This document shows positions 46,201 through 53,746 of a DNA stretch of 64,000 nucleotides, piece after piece. Both the position numbers and the translations under genes were made by a program. Source of the stretch: Methanothrix sp. (GTDB lineage Archaea; Halobacteriota; Methanosarcinia; Methanotrichales; Methanotrichaceae); the NCBI GenBank assembly GCA_026394555.1, contig JAPKXZ010000051.1, positions 59,096 through 123,095 on the forward strand, given 5' to 3'. The notes below the pieces were generated by a model. It was not told the origin of the DNA. It saw only the letters and a program-made list of their open reading frames with translations, and did not search any database. Positions within the stretch are counted from its first letter, which is position 1. The number at the start of each line of letters is the position of its first letter.

Positions 46201-46419
46201 CCCGACGGAGAGAGCTACTCCTTCCTGATTTTGGACGAGGTCTTCGGCAGCCAGGACCAGGAGCACCGGGAGAAGATGATCCAGATGCTGAGAAGCCTGG
46301 AGGAGCGCTTTCCCCAGATCATCGCCATCAGCCACATCAGCGACGTGCAGGGGCAGTTCGACAACACGCTGCTGGTGGTGGAGGACGAGCAGGGCAACAG
46401 TAGAGTGGAGGCTCTTTAG
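43240..46419 (+). CDS. rad50: Rad50 ATPase (mosaic gene)
   Basis: A 1059-residue SMC-like ATPase. N-terminal Walker A GSNGSGKSTIVEAIAWALYG (~30-50); a long coiled coil rich in Glu/Lys/Arg/Leu; zinc hook CPTC (EGLCPTCERPL, ~538); return coil; C-terminal ABC signature SRYSGGEIDM, Walker B SFLILDEVFGSQD and the H-loop IIAISHISD. All parts are complete, so it should work. Odd: the first ~128 codons are AT-rich, as in mre11, whereas everything after FMKTFYARQKDLD is GC-rich with host-like codons. The gene is therefore a recombinant of a foreign 5' part and the resident 3' part. AAGGAG precedes the ATG. Confidence 0.93.
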   Translation: MLLDRLILRNFKKYKRATIGFQEGLTGIIGSNGSGKSTIVEAIAWALYGNKASSIKRELIKNIHANDNEPVDVTLCLRQDNKDIKIIRSMKGKNLSPDATLYLNNDIISSGTRDVDQKLEEILNINYQDFMKTFYARQKDLDNLLKEGGMGKREYLLKLLGLEDIKEYAIELIKSDRATLEEQKSRLAGALSEIGDVSSRLEKAFQDIAAERKGLEEAEGNRAMLAQAYEQSRQELEAIAEKMRSHGLLAERAKSLESQDKEMKETIKAAEKRLSLIDASKKRLSDLAPMLERLAAVGERLEILQPMREVYEETARRLAAQEAAIQGERKALSLSQRRLLELDKDAAMREDLLPREEEHTTLQARLLSLEDLRDKHNEMQARQKEEAIREQAIVASISRTKTLIDDLHKAHARREEIASCPEEEKRRKNQQAELVLQRELQKERDGLLARRNALEERLARLKAEAAGAQAEMEGLGKIEEREAQLRRQDKDLDMLGSELALVLADLRGSYKVEESAFAEAQRSLKKVAALGAEGLCPTCERPLEDQRYLLINKYEKSATLAKAEKEKLAALIAGQTEKIEGATRSRSSLSSAFDELNAQKSRRSALQADLRNLTLQMHESQTEQKDLSAKIEGLGLVCFEAGKLAEVEAALKALGPLITEYASLSQRLEDLPGLEREIGLRQKELAALKERQEQLLGQIEALGYAESDYINARARLAILKPLHDRFLSISERAAQIPALKERMKGQEKEIVRLDLVLRALQISQKELGYNSQEYEALFKEKKDLAAAEKESQKIRLLVAGEIEERERLAAALATLEKLNLDLSECRQRLFALAYSREEHEMAKALLARAEGELEAARKAVSERQVQMGVLLAARERHAREAQRKEELERTAAQVGLRMEVVEVTRSLVNSFMDQVLIRVKNEIARTAGEILEEVSGKYSRLCIDDDFNIRVEDGANYYPISRYSGGEIDMIAVSVRVAISEYLMRFGPDGESYSFLILDEVFGSQDQEHREKMIQMLRSLEERFPQIIAISHISDVQGQFDNTLLVVEDEQGNSRVEAL

Positions 46420-46447
46420 GATTTAGATTAGTGGAGGCCTTGATAAA

Positions 46448-47788
46448 ATGGATAAAAGTTTGTTTCTTCAGAGAAGTTCCGACCCGGCCTATGCCACTCT
46501 CGACGATTGGATCCTGCACGAAGCGATTCCGTTCTCCGTCGATTCGTCCCAAACCTTAAACGCCTCTGTGGACAGGGTCATGGCCTCACTTGGCGCCTCG
46601 GTGAAGCTGTTGGGCTTGGGAGAAGCGCTGCACGGCGGCGAGGACATTCTTCTGCTCCGTAACCGCCTCTTCCAGTGCCTGGTGGAGAAGCACGGCTTCA
46701 GCGCCATTGCCATGGAGAGCAGCTTCCCCCGGGCGCGCGCCGTGAACGAGTACGTGGCCGGTCGCGGCCCGGCATCGTATGACGCCCTGCGGGAAGCGGG
46801 ATTCAGTCACGGCTTTGGCCGGCTCGAGGCCAATCGAGAACTGGTGGAGTGGATGAGGGCCTACAATGCCGATGCAGCGCACAGCGTCAAGCTCCAGTTC
46901 TACGGCTTCGACAGTCCGACCGAGATGATGTTCAGCGATAGTCCTGCCCAGGTTTTGCATTTTGTTCTCGATTACCTGGCCTCGATTGATAGCGCCAGCG
47001 ACGAGGAGCAACGCTTGCGTATCGACCAGCTTCTGGGCCAGGACTCCGATTGGGAGAACCCCGCTGCAATGATGGACCCGACCAAGTCCATAGGCCTCTC
47101 GCCAGCCGCCACTGCGCTGCGCATTGAGACCGAGGATCTCATTGCACAGCTGCAAATGCGCCGTCCCGAGCTGGTGGCTAAGAGCGATGAAGCCAGCTAT
47201 TTGGAGGCCATGCAGTATGCAACGCTCGCTCGATGGTTGCTGAACTATCACGCCGCGCTGGCACGAAAATCCAACAACCGGATTGTCCAAGGTCTCGGCC
47301 TTCGTGACGCGATGATGGCGGATAATCTGGCGTATGCCGTGGCCCGTGAGGGTGGCCGGGGGAAAGTGTTGGCCTTTGCTCACAACAGCCATCTACAGCG
47401 CGGAAAGGCAGAGTGGCAACTGGGCACTGACCTGCTCACGTGGTGGCCGGCGGGAGCGCACCTCGATGAGATCTTCGGCCCGGGCTATGCCGTCTTCGGA
47501 ACTGCTGTGGGCGTTTCTGATGCCAATGGCATAAGCCAGCCAGAAGCAGGCACTCTTGAGGCGCTCCTGACCGCCGGCCCAGGGTCGGCGCGCTTCATTC
47601 CCACACACAAAGGCCAGGGGCTTCCAACATCAGCAATCGTAGCTCTTCCGGCTCGCTCGGGAAGTATGATGAACCCAACCCACTTCGCACTGACTCCTCA
47701 AAGCTTCACCGATTTCGACTGGCTGGCGGTCCTGGATAAAACGGCATACAGCCGCGGCGGACCACAGCTGGAAAAAATGGGGTGCTAA
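46448..47788 (+). CDS. Erythromycin-esterase-family hydrolase
   Basis: A 446-residue soluble protein of the EreA/EreB fold group. Marks: LGLGEALHGGEDILLLRNRLF with the Glu-His pair (~55), FSAIAMESSFPRARAVNEYV, ARWLLNYHAALA, AMMADNLAYAVAREGGRGKVLAFAHNSHLQRG with the catalytic-type His. Known members hydrolyse macrolide lactones, but most of the family are uncharacterised hydrolases, so resistance should not be assumed; methanogens are naturally insensitive to macrolides. It starts 29 bases after rad50 with GGAGGC upstream and could be co-transcribed. GC-rich, host-like. A terminator follows at 47873. Confidence 0.8.
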   Translation: MDKSLFLQRSSDPAYATLDDWILHEAIPFSVDSSQTLNASVDRVMASLGASVKLLGLGEALHGGEDILLLRNRLFQCLVEKHGFSAIAMESSFPRARAVNEYVAGRGPASYDALREAGFSHGFGRLEANRELVEWMRAYNADAAHSVKLQFYGFDSPTEMMFSDSPAQVLHFVLDYLASIDSASDEEQRLRIDQLLGQDSDWENPAAMMDPTKSIGLSPAATALRIETEDLIAQLQMRRPELVAKSDEASYLEAMQYATLARWLLNYHAALARKSNNRIVQGLGLRDAMMADNLAYAVAREGGRGKVLAFAHNSHLQRGKAEWQLGTDLLTWWPAGAHLDEIFGPGYAVFGTAVGVSDANGISQPEAGTLEALLTAGPGSARFIPTHKGQGLPTSAIVALPARSGSMMNPTHFALTPQSFTDFDWLAVLDKTAYSRGGPQLEKMGC

Positions 47789-47861
47789 ATCTAAACAGTA
47801 AAACCCGTCCACGTTCTGGGAGTCGACTGTACAGCGGGAAGTTCGGAACGAGGGTATGGGC

Positions 47862-47970
47862 GAGTGAAACAGAGGGCTTTGCTCGGATGCACACTGTCCA
47901 GGCAACAGCCCTTTTTTTAAGCGCAATATCCTGCAACTTGCTGCGAGGGTGCTCCGCCGCTGTTTCACTC
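47862..47970. repeat. Perfect 11-bp inverted repeat enclosing a terminator
   Basis: GAGTGAAACAG (47862-47872) is exactly complementary to CTGTTTCACTC (47960-47970); with two mismatches the match extends to 16 bp. The right copy overlaps the 3' end of the DUF262 gene. The two arms enclose 87 bases. Confidence 0.55.
47873..47917 (+). terminator. Terminator after the esterase-like gene
   Basis: AGGGCT (47873-47878) pairs with AGCCCT (47907-47912), followed by a run of T. It sits 85 bases past the esterase stop. Confidence 0.5.
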
Positions 47971-49761
47971 ACTATAAATCTCACTGGCGCTCAGCTGTCT
48001 ACCTTCTGCCAGCAGCTTTGCTGCCTTAAGTACAAGTTCTGCACGTCTGCGGGTGAATGCCTCAAAATTTGCTGCAAGTTTTATGTTCTTTTCCAAATCC
48101 GATAGATTTTCATACCCACCGGTTTCAAGTTCTTTGATGGGTATTAGGTGCGACTGCAGACGCTCTGAAACGATAGTTTCTGTGGTCCATTTATACCGAT
48201 CTATCAGGTATTGCTTTGGGTCTTTCCTACCGATAACCGTGTTTGTCTTATCGTCGATGAGTGCGCAGTTCATAGCGAGAAAGCTGTTGATTCCAGCTCC
48301 TTTCAATAGAGCATCGGGATATATGTGGTGATAGTGCCGCCCTTCGATATTGTCAGCGTTGAGTTGCTTACCTGATGCGAAGTCGTGGGCTCCAAGGCGG
48401 CAAGCGACAGCTAACACACCACGACCACGAATTGTTGCTCGTTTGGGCCAATCGGCTGTTATTAGCTCTTCGACTTCTGCGAGACCTTGCTCTGAAAAGA
48501 TGGGTACATCTTCGATGCCATAATTTGAGCCATCCAGCTTGCATTCACTGAGAATTATTCGTTTTAATGCATTGAAATCGGCAAATGCGTGGGTGGCAGC
48601 TGAGTTTTCATAGCGCTCTGTGAAAAAGGCGTACCATAGGTACTTTTTTAGCAAAAGTTCGTCCTGTCCCATTTTGTCCCCTGATTCCGGAATATATGCA
48701 TACAGGGCAGCAATAACGGCTAGCACAGCATTTGTAGGAAGACGCTGCTTATCATAAATGCCTTGGCTCTCTAGGAAGATGGCCATTCGGTGCAGCCCAT
48801 TTTCCATTTTATCCCAGTTTTCCACCATGCGCCTCTTATCCATATCCCATGAGCCGCGCTGGTTCGGCAGATTACCTTGCAGAAGTGCAGAAGTCGTGAG
48901 AATTTGATCTGAGAGTGGCGAATACCTGATAATTTCGGGATATTTTCTGTTAAGATCTGCTTCGAGATCGTGAATGGATTGCTCCATCGCGCTCTCCACT
49001 TCTGCGACAATGATATCATAGGTTGAAAGTGGCTTGCTGTTGGTGTTCATGTTTATGAAAACGTTCAGGGCGACGGTCTTCTCGGTACAGGAGGGTAGTG
49101 AGAGATATGGAAGATTGTAATTGGCGACAATTGAACGAACGTCCTTGATCCGATCGCTTACTTGTTTTTTAAAATTATAGAACTGGCTTAGTTCCTCTTT
49201 TCCTTCATTTGGCTCAATGGGCTTTGTGGCTGCATCAATCCAGTTATCTATTTCGTTCTGAATGTCTTCTGGTCGCAGTAGGTCGGTTGGGATCATGCCC
49301 CTCTCAAGACATTGAGGTGGGCTATCACACCAAAGAGGATAACGATCGCCTCTTTTATCATAGTAGCGGCTTCGGCAAAACACGGAAAGGTCTTCGCGAT
49401 CTATGTCACCTTCGTATCGATCGAATTCCTTGAAATATATGAAGTATGTCTCATTCTCATAATTATTGTGAAATGTTCTCCATAAAGCAGTGAGTCGTTG
49501 TTGTCCGTCAAGCAGGTGCTCAAAGACGCGACCACCAACCCTTTCAGGAGCAGTACTTAGGAAACGCGATACAAACTTCTCTTGGTCACCGACTTCTAAG
49601 ACTAGAGTTATGCCTAACGGCAAGTTATGAATGACCATCTCGTTCAGACTGCAGATGCGATGTCGATCCCAAGCTTCAAATCGTTGAAAACGTGGGAGCT
49701 TGATCTCGCTGCGTTTTATCTTTCCGTACCATTCGTCAAGATTCCGGTTCCTAGCTTCCAT
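47965..49761 (-). CDS. GmrSD-like DUF262 protein with HNH-type C-terminal domain
   Basis: A 598-residue protein. The N-terminal ~150 residues are a DUF262 (GmrS-like, ParB-fold) domain: IKLPRFQRFEAWDRHRICSL and the hallmark DGQQRLTALWR (~85-95). The C-terminal part carries the DUF1524/HNH-like site GRHYHHIYPDALL...NCALIDDKTNTVIGRKDP, where His and Asn residues match the usual H..P...N...I pattern. Such proteins are modification-dependent restriction enzymes that cut phage DNA with glucosylated bases, or NTP-dependent nucleases of defence islands. Base composition is lower in GC than the flanking esterase and reductase genes, suggesting transfer. The motifs appear intact. It stands alone, with its own upstream AT-rich spacer (49762-49967). 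Confidence 0.8.
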   Translation of the reverse strand: MEARNRNLDEWYGKIKRSEIKLPRFQRFEAWDRHRICSLNEMVIHNLPLGITLVLEVGDQEKFVSRFLSTAPERVGGRVFEHLLDGQQRLTALWRTFHNNYENETYFIYFKEFDRYEGDIDREDLSVFCRSRYYDKRGDRYPLWCDSPPQCLERGMIPTDLLRPEDIQNEIDNWIDAATKPIEPNEGKEELSQFYNFKKQVSDRIKDVRSIVANYNLPYLSLPSCTEKTVALNVFINMNTNSKPLSTYDIIVAEVESAMEQSIHDLEADLNRKYPEIIRYSPLSDQILTTSALLQGNLPNQRGSWDMDKRRMVENWDKMENGLHRMAIFLESQGIYDKQRLPTNAVLAVIAALYAYIPESGDKMGQDELLLKKYLWYAFFTERYENSAATHAFADFNALKRIILSECKLDGSNYGIEDVPIFSEQGLAEVEELITADWPKRATIRGRGVLAVACRLGAHDFASGKQLNADNIEGRHYHHIYPDALLKGAGINSFLAMNCALIDDKTNTVIGRKDPKQYLIDRYKWTTETIVSERLQSHLIPIKELETGGYENLSDLEKNIKLAANFEAFTRRRAELVLKAAKLLAEGRQLSASEIYSE

Positions 49762-49967
49762 AATCCCTCCTAGATAAATTATTAAGAACGCTCCGGGTTG
49801 ATTTTTTATTATCCTATTATCTGTCTTCTCTACTCCAGTGCTGAGCTAGATCTATTGGAGTTGTATCTTTCTTGATTTTGAAAAGGTTTTCCATATCTAG
49901 AGCTAAAACCCAATCCGCAAAAAACCTAGAACCAACTGTGTTAAAATTAGCAGAATAATATTAATAA

Positions 49968-51140
49968 TTATCCCAAGGCGTATCCCAGCAGCCTGGCCAG
50001 CCGGATGGCATCCCAATCGAGGTGGCGCAGCATGCGGCCCATGAGGCGACTGGGTCGGTCGATATCCCCGTGCTCCTCTATGGCTTTTATGAGCCGGGGC
50101 TTGCCGGCCAGGTAGCCCACCAGCTCATCCAATTCAGCATCGCTCATTTTGCCCAGCATGCGGTTCGCCCTCATGCCGATCTCCAGCTCCCGGCCCAACG
50201 CCGCCCTCCAGAGCCGGTCGTACTCCATGAGCCGCTTCGCGGAAAAGTCGCCTTCCATTGCCGCAGCAGCCGTCACGCCGCCCGCGATCTTGGCCGCTAC
50301 CAGCCCTGGATAGATTCCGCCGCCTGAGGTAGGCTTGACCTGGCCTGCCGCATCGCCCACGGCCAGCAGGCCCTCCACAGCAGTGGCCGCAGGCGGGCCC
50401 AGGGGCAGACCGCCCACATTCAGGGCCACTGGTGAGCCCTGTAGCCTCTTTTTGATAACATCCGTTTTCAAGAACGCCCGCAAGTGCTCGCACCCCTGAT
50501 CGCGAGCGCACAGACCGATGCGGGCCGTTCTCTCGTCCAGAGGAATCACCCAGGCAAAGAGGCCCGGCGCGGCACCCAGGTGCACCTCCACCTTCTCAGC
50601 ATCTTCCACGGCAAAGGGCACCTGCACCTGGGCCCCGGAGAGGATCATCTGAGGCGGAGCAATGCCGGCCCGGCGGGCGAGAAGGGCAGAGACGCCCTCC
50701 GCAGATATTACTATCTTTGCATAGATCTCTTGGCCCCCGCCCAGGGTGAGGACGCTTGTCCCTTTTTCCCGTCTGATCTGTCGCACAGCCGCACGAAGGC
50801 GAAGATTCGCTCCTTCCTGCACGGCCCGGCCAAGCAGCGCCTGGTCAAAGAGCCTCCTGTCCACCACCCAGGCCTTGCAGGATTTGGCTTTGAAGTCCAT
50901 GCGCTGGCCGCCGGGCGAAAAGACCGACGCTCCCATCATGCCGCGCAGAATGTGGGAGCCCTGCGACAGCTCCGACTCGGCCATAGCCTGCTCACCCAGC
51001 AGGCCAGCGCACTGCACCGGCCATCCTGCTGCGGCATGCTCCTCCAGCAAAATTGTGCAGGCACCGGCTTTGGCGGCATACTTGGCGGCCATAGAGCCAG
51101 CCGGCCCGGCGCCGATGACGGCCACGTCGAATATGTCCAT
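49968..51140 (-). CDS. Geranylgeranyl-reductase-family flavoprotein
   Basis: A 390-residue FAD enzyme. It starts with the dinucleotide loop FDVAVIGAGPAGSMAAKYAAKAG and the second part of the FAD site CAGLLG (~45-50), typical of this family (GWPVQCAGLLGEQ); the GD motif is GLLAVGDAAGQVKPTSGGGIYPGLVAAKIAG. In archaea such enzymes saturate the geranylgeranyl chains of membrane lipids; other members act on menaquinone or related isoprenoids, and methanogen genomes usually hold several paralogues. Full length compared with ~390-400 for the family. It is strongly GC-rich and monocistronic, with a 230-base divergent spacer before the DUF1828 gene. Confidence 0.85.
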   Translation of the reverse strand: MDIFDVAVIGAGPAGSMAAKYAAKAGACTILLEEHAAAGWPVQCAGLLGEQAMAESELSQGSHILRGMMGASVFSPGGQRMDFKAKSCKAWVVDRRLFDQALLGRAVQEGANLRLRAAVRQIRREKGTSVLTLGGGQEIYAKIVISAEGVSALLARRAGIAPPQMILSGAQVQVPFAVEDAEKVEVHLGAAPGLFAWVIPLDERTARIGLCARDQGCEHLRAFLKTDVIKKRLQGSPVALNVGGLPLGPPAATAVEGLLAVGDAAGQVKPTSGGGIYPGLVAAKIAGGVTAAAAMEGDFSAKRLMEYDRLWRAALGRELEIGMRANRMLGKMSDAELDELVGYLAGKPRLIKAIEEHGDIDRPSRLMGRMLRHLDWDAIRLARLLGYALG

Positions 51141-51370
51141 GTTCGAGAAGAGAGATGAAAGGCAATGATGTTAACTTTTTCTTTCGAGGCTTGGCAAGTC
51201 GGCCTGAGCCGTCCGCCCGGCTGGCCGCCCGCCTGCACGCGCGCCCGCATGAGACGAAACTTTATTTCTGTTGAGAGTAAATCAAATTAATTGGAGAACG
51301 CTGCAAGATGGCGGATATTGATCTTACGTAATATAACTAAACCGCCAAATATACAAAAGGGGATCGAAGG

Positions 51371-52132
51371 ATGGAAGAGGTACAAAGGTTAATGGACCAG
51401 TATGTCGCGTGGCTGAGAAGCAAAACCACACTCCGACAGGTAGATGACTGGATTGAAGTAACCACACCGTATCTCGACCGGAACAACGACTATCTTCAGA
51501 TATATGCCCGAAGACAGAACGGGAGCTATATCCTTACGGATGACGGTTATATCCTCGGCGAGTTAGAACTGTCAGGCTGCAAACTGGAGAGCCCGAAGAG
51601 ATTGGCTCTTCTTCAGATGACCTTAAACGGTTTCGGGGTGAAACAGGTCGATGGTGCTCTTGAGGTAAGAGCCTCAAAAGAGGATTTCCCGCTGCGCAAG
51701 CATAACCTTGTTCAAGCGATGTTAGCGGTAAACGACTTGTTTTATTTAGCCACGCCTATGGTGTCCAGTCTGTTCCTGGAAGATGTTGTCGCTTGGCTTG
51801 ATGAGAATGAAATTCGCTATACTCCCAATGTAAAGTTCACTGGAAAGAGCGGATATGATCACCTATTCGACTTTGTGATACCGAAATCAAAGAAGCAGCC
51901 TGAAAGGATTATCCAGGCAATCAACCGCCCGAGCCGAGATGAAGCCCAGGCGACGGCCTTCGCATGGTTTGATACCAAAGAGGTTCGATCACCTGAGTCC
52001 AGGGCCTACACCATATTGAACGATTCTGAGCGAGATATTCCACTAACTGTTATGGATGCTCTTCAAAGCTACGAAGTGAGACCAATACCTTGGAGCAAAA
52101 GGGATTTCGTGGTGGAGGAGTTGACGGCGTAA
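51371..52132 (+). CDS. DUF1828/DUF1829 domain protein
   Basis: A 253-residue soluble protein. The N-terminal part ([50 protein letters not shown]) matches my memory of DUF1828, and the C-terminal part ([40 protein letters not shown]) that of DUF1829. This pair is found in bacterial prophages and defence-rich loci, and the C-terminal part resembles a nuclease-like fold with conserved D/F/K residues, but no activity is established. Preceded by GGGGATCGAAGG. GC content is moderate, below that of neighbouring host genes, so horizontal origin is likely. It lies between the reductase and the NHEJ genes. Confidence 0.7.
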   Translation: MEEVQRLMDQYVAWLRSKTTLRQVDDWIEVTTPYLDRNNDYLQIYARRQNGSYILTDDGYILGELELSGCKLESPKRLALLQMTLNGFGVKQVDGALEVRASKEDFPLRKHNLVQAMLAVNDLFYLATPMVSSLFLEDVVAWLDENEIRYTPNVKFTGKSGYDHLFDFVIPKSKKQPERIIQAINRPSRDEAQATAFAWFDTKEVRSPESRAYTILNDSERDIPLTVMDALQSYEVRPIPWSKRDFVVEELTA

Positions 52133-52189
52133 CATCTTCGGGCGCTGTCCGGGAATTACGAATTATGGCGTTTTAGTGCGTACAAATAT

Positions 52190-52537
52190 TCACGCAAAGC
52201 ACCTCTCCAGGAAAGCCGCCATATCCTCGATGCTCTCCACCGTCTCTTCGATGGGCGTGCCTTTTGAGATGCGCTCGTAGACCACATCCCATGTGGAGTA
52301 CCCGCGCAGTCTCATGACAAGCTCGCCGGCTGGCGTTGTGGCCAGATCGGTCTCAAAGCGCATCCACCGGTCGCCTTCCCGCTCCACCTCGAAATTCTGC
52401 GAGGCTCCGCAGGTGCCACCGTAAAAAACGCCATGCACCACATCGATGTACAGCCTTATCCAGGAGATGCATTTCGAGTAGCGATAAACTCCCTCTGTGA
52501 TGCAATCGGGCCCATCCCATCCGGTTAGAGGCTTCAT
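52190..52537 (-). CDS. Small protein of unknown function, divergent from ku
   Basis: A 115-residue protein, host-like in codon use. It has Trp/Tyr-rich beta-like strands (YSKCISWIRLYIDVVHGVFYGGT) and ends with an amphipathic helix (EETVESIEDMAAFLERCFA) with the (T/S)PIEE pattern. Four cysteines are scattered without a motif. The start is 104 bases from the ku start in the opposite direction. Its closing segment GTPIEETVESIEDMAAFL loosely recalls the NSIEETVKKLQ segment of the DUF1699 protein at 54740, though this may be chance. Function unknown. Confidence 0.5.
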   Translation of the reverse strand: MKPLTGWDGPDCITEGVYRYSKCISWIRLYIDVVHGVFYGGTCGASQNFEVEREGDRWMRFETDLATTPAGELVMRLRGYSTWDVVYERISKGTPIEETVESIEDMAAFLERCFA

Positions 52538-52640
52538 GGATGGTAGAATATCCTGGCAGCTTTATGCATCTTATGGGTGGCGTGGATCATAACCTCAGAG
52601 CGTGCAAAAGAATTAGTAGAATCCAGTCAGAATATTATCC

Positions 52641-53474
52641 ATGCCCGATGTTGTGCAGCTTGCCGAGGAAAAGCCGGAAAAGACTCCAGATGGCCCTACT
52701 GCCGACGCTCCCCCCAGAACCACCTGGTCCGGCAGCCTGCGGATCGGTCTCGTAAACATCCCTGTCAAGGCCCTGCTCATGACAAAAGATGTGCGCATCA
52801 GCTTTCGCATGCTTCATCGGAGCTGCAAGACGCAAATCTCCTTCAAGCGTTTCTGCCAGGAGGGCGAGGAGGTCACGTTGGCCGATATCGTCTATGGCTA
52901 TCCTCTGGGAAAAGATCAGTACGCAGTACTGGAAAAAAAGGAGATCGAGGCTGCCAGGCCCGAATCGAAGAACACCATAGCTCTCGATCGTTTTGTGAAC
53001 TTCTTTGAGATCGATCCTCACTACTTCGAAAAAACCTATCTGCTTTTGCCGGATAAATCCGAGGAGGCCTACTCGCTTCTAAGAACCGTCATGGAGAAGA
53101 CGGCAAAGGCGGCCATCGGCCGGATTTCCCTTCGCTCGCGAGAGAGACCGGTCCTGGTCCACTACTACCGGCAGGCTGTGGTGGCCACCACTCTCCGCTA
53201 TCCGGAGGAGGTATTAGACCCAGTGAACTATCAGGCGATCAGAGATCTTCCACAGCCCCAGGAAAAGGAGCTGGAACTGGCCTTGGAGATCATAAAAAGC
53301 CTGAGCGGAGAATTGGACCTTTCTAGCTACCACGACCAGTACAAAGAGAGGATCGAGGCGCTGGTCAGGTCCAAGATGGCAGGGACCGTGGCGGTCCCGG
53401 AGAAGAAGAAGACAAGGCCCGCTGCCAAGAGCCTCATGGAGGCCCTGCGCCTGACCGCGGAGTCGTTGAAGTAA
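52641..53474 (+). CDS. ku: Ku-like DNA end-binding protein
   Basis: A 277-residue protein with the size and order of prokaryotic Ku: after a ~28-residue polar N-terminal extension comes TWSGSLRIGLVNIPVKAL, then ISFRMLHRSCKTQISFKRFC, YAVLEKKEIEAARPESKNTIALDRFVNFFEIDPHYFEKTYLLLPD, and IGRISLRSRERPVLVHYYRQAVVATTLRYPEEV, all standard Ku core segments. The C-terminus is Lys-rich (KKKTRPAAKSL), often used for DNA or ligase contact. Role: homodimeric ring binding broken DNA ends in non-homologous end joining and recruiting the ligase. Ku is rare in archaea, so it was probably acquired from bacteria. The ligase gene follows 272 bases downstream on the same strand. Confidence 0.92.
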   Translation: MPDVVQLAEEKPEKTPDGPTADAPPRTTWSGSLRIGLVNIPVKALLMTKDVRISFRMLHRSCKTQISFKRFCQEGEEVTLADIVYGYPLGKDQYAVLEKKEIEAARPESKNTIALDRFVNFFEIDPHYFEKTYLLLPDKSEEAYSLLRTVMEKTAKAAIGRISLRSRERPVLVHYYRQAVVATTLRYPEEVLDPVNYQAIRDLPQPQEKELELALEIIKSLSGELDLSSYHDQYKERIEALVRSKMAGTVAVPEKKKTRPAAKSLMEALRLTAESLK

Positions 53475-53539
53475 TGGACTTATGCGATGTAATTTTATTC
53501 CATAAACCACCAGGGTATTATTATCCAGCTATGATTATT

Positions 53540-53677
53540 AACCACAGAGGCACAGAGCTCACAGAGACGCGCAATTTATCTAATTACCAACACTTGAAGA
53601 GGAAAGCATCTTAATTCCAAGCAAATAGTCGTCTCCGTCCGCTCGTCCTCTGTGCGCTCTGTGACTCTGTGGTTTAT
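53540..53677. repeat. Inverted-repeat element with ACCACAGAGGCACAGAG ends
   Basis: AACCACAGAGGCACAGAGCT (continuing CACAGAGACGC) near 53540-53570 is matched in inverted form by GTCCTCTGTGCGCTCTGTGA (continuing CTCTGTGGTT) at 53645-53674, enclosing ~75 bases. CACAGAG-rich inverted repeats of this sort are dispersed in many bacterial and archaeal genomes as non-coding palindromic elements. It sits in the ku-ligase spacer. Confidence 0.7.
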
Positions 53678-53746
53678 TCCCGTAACTGTCTGTGTTTGAT
53701 TATTCAGCAATTCCATTAACCATTCGATACAACGAGGTGCCAGAAA

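Noticed and set aside
46586-47392. 268-codon minus-strand ORF over the esterase-like gene
   Set aside because: Shadow frame; the plus strand has the conserved family motifs.
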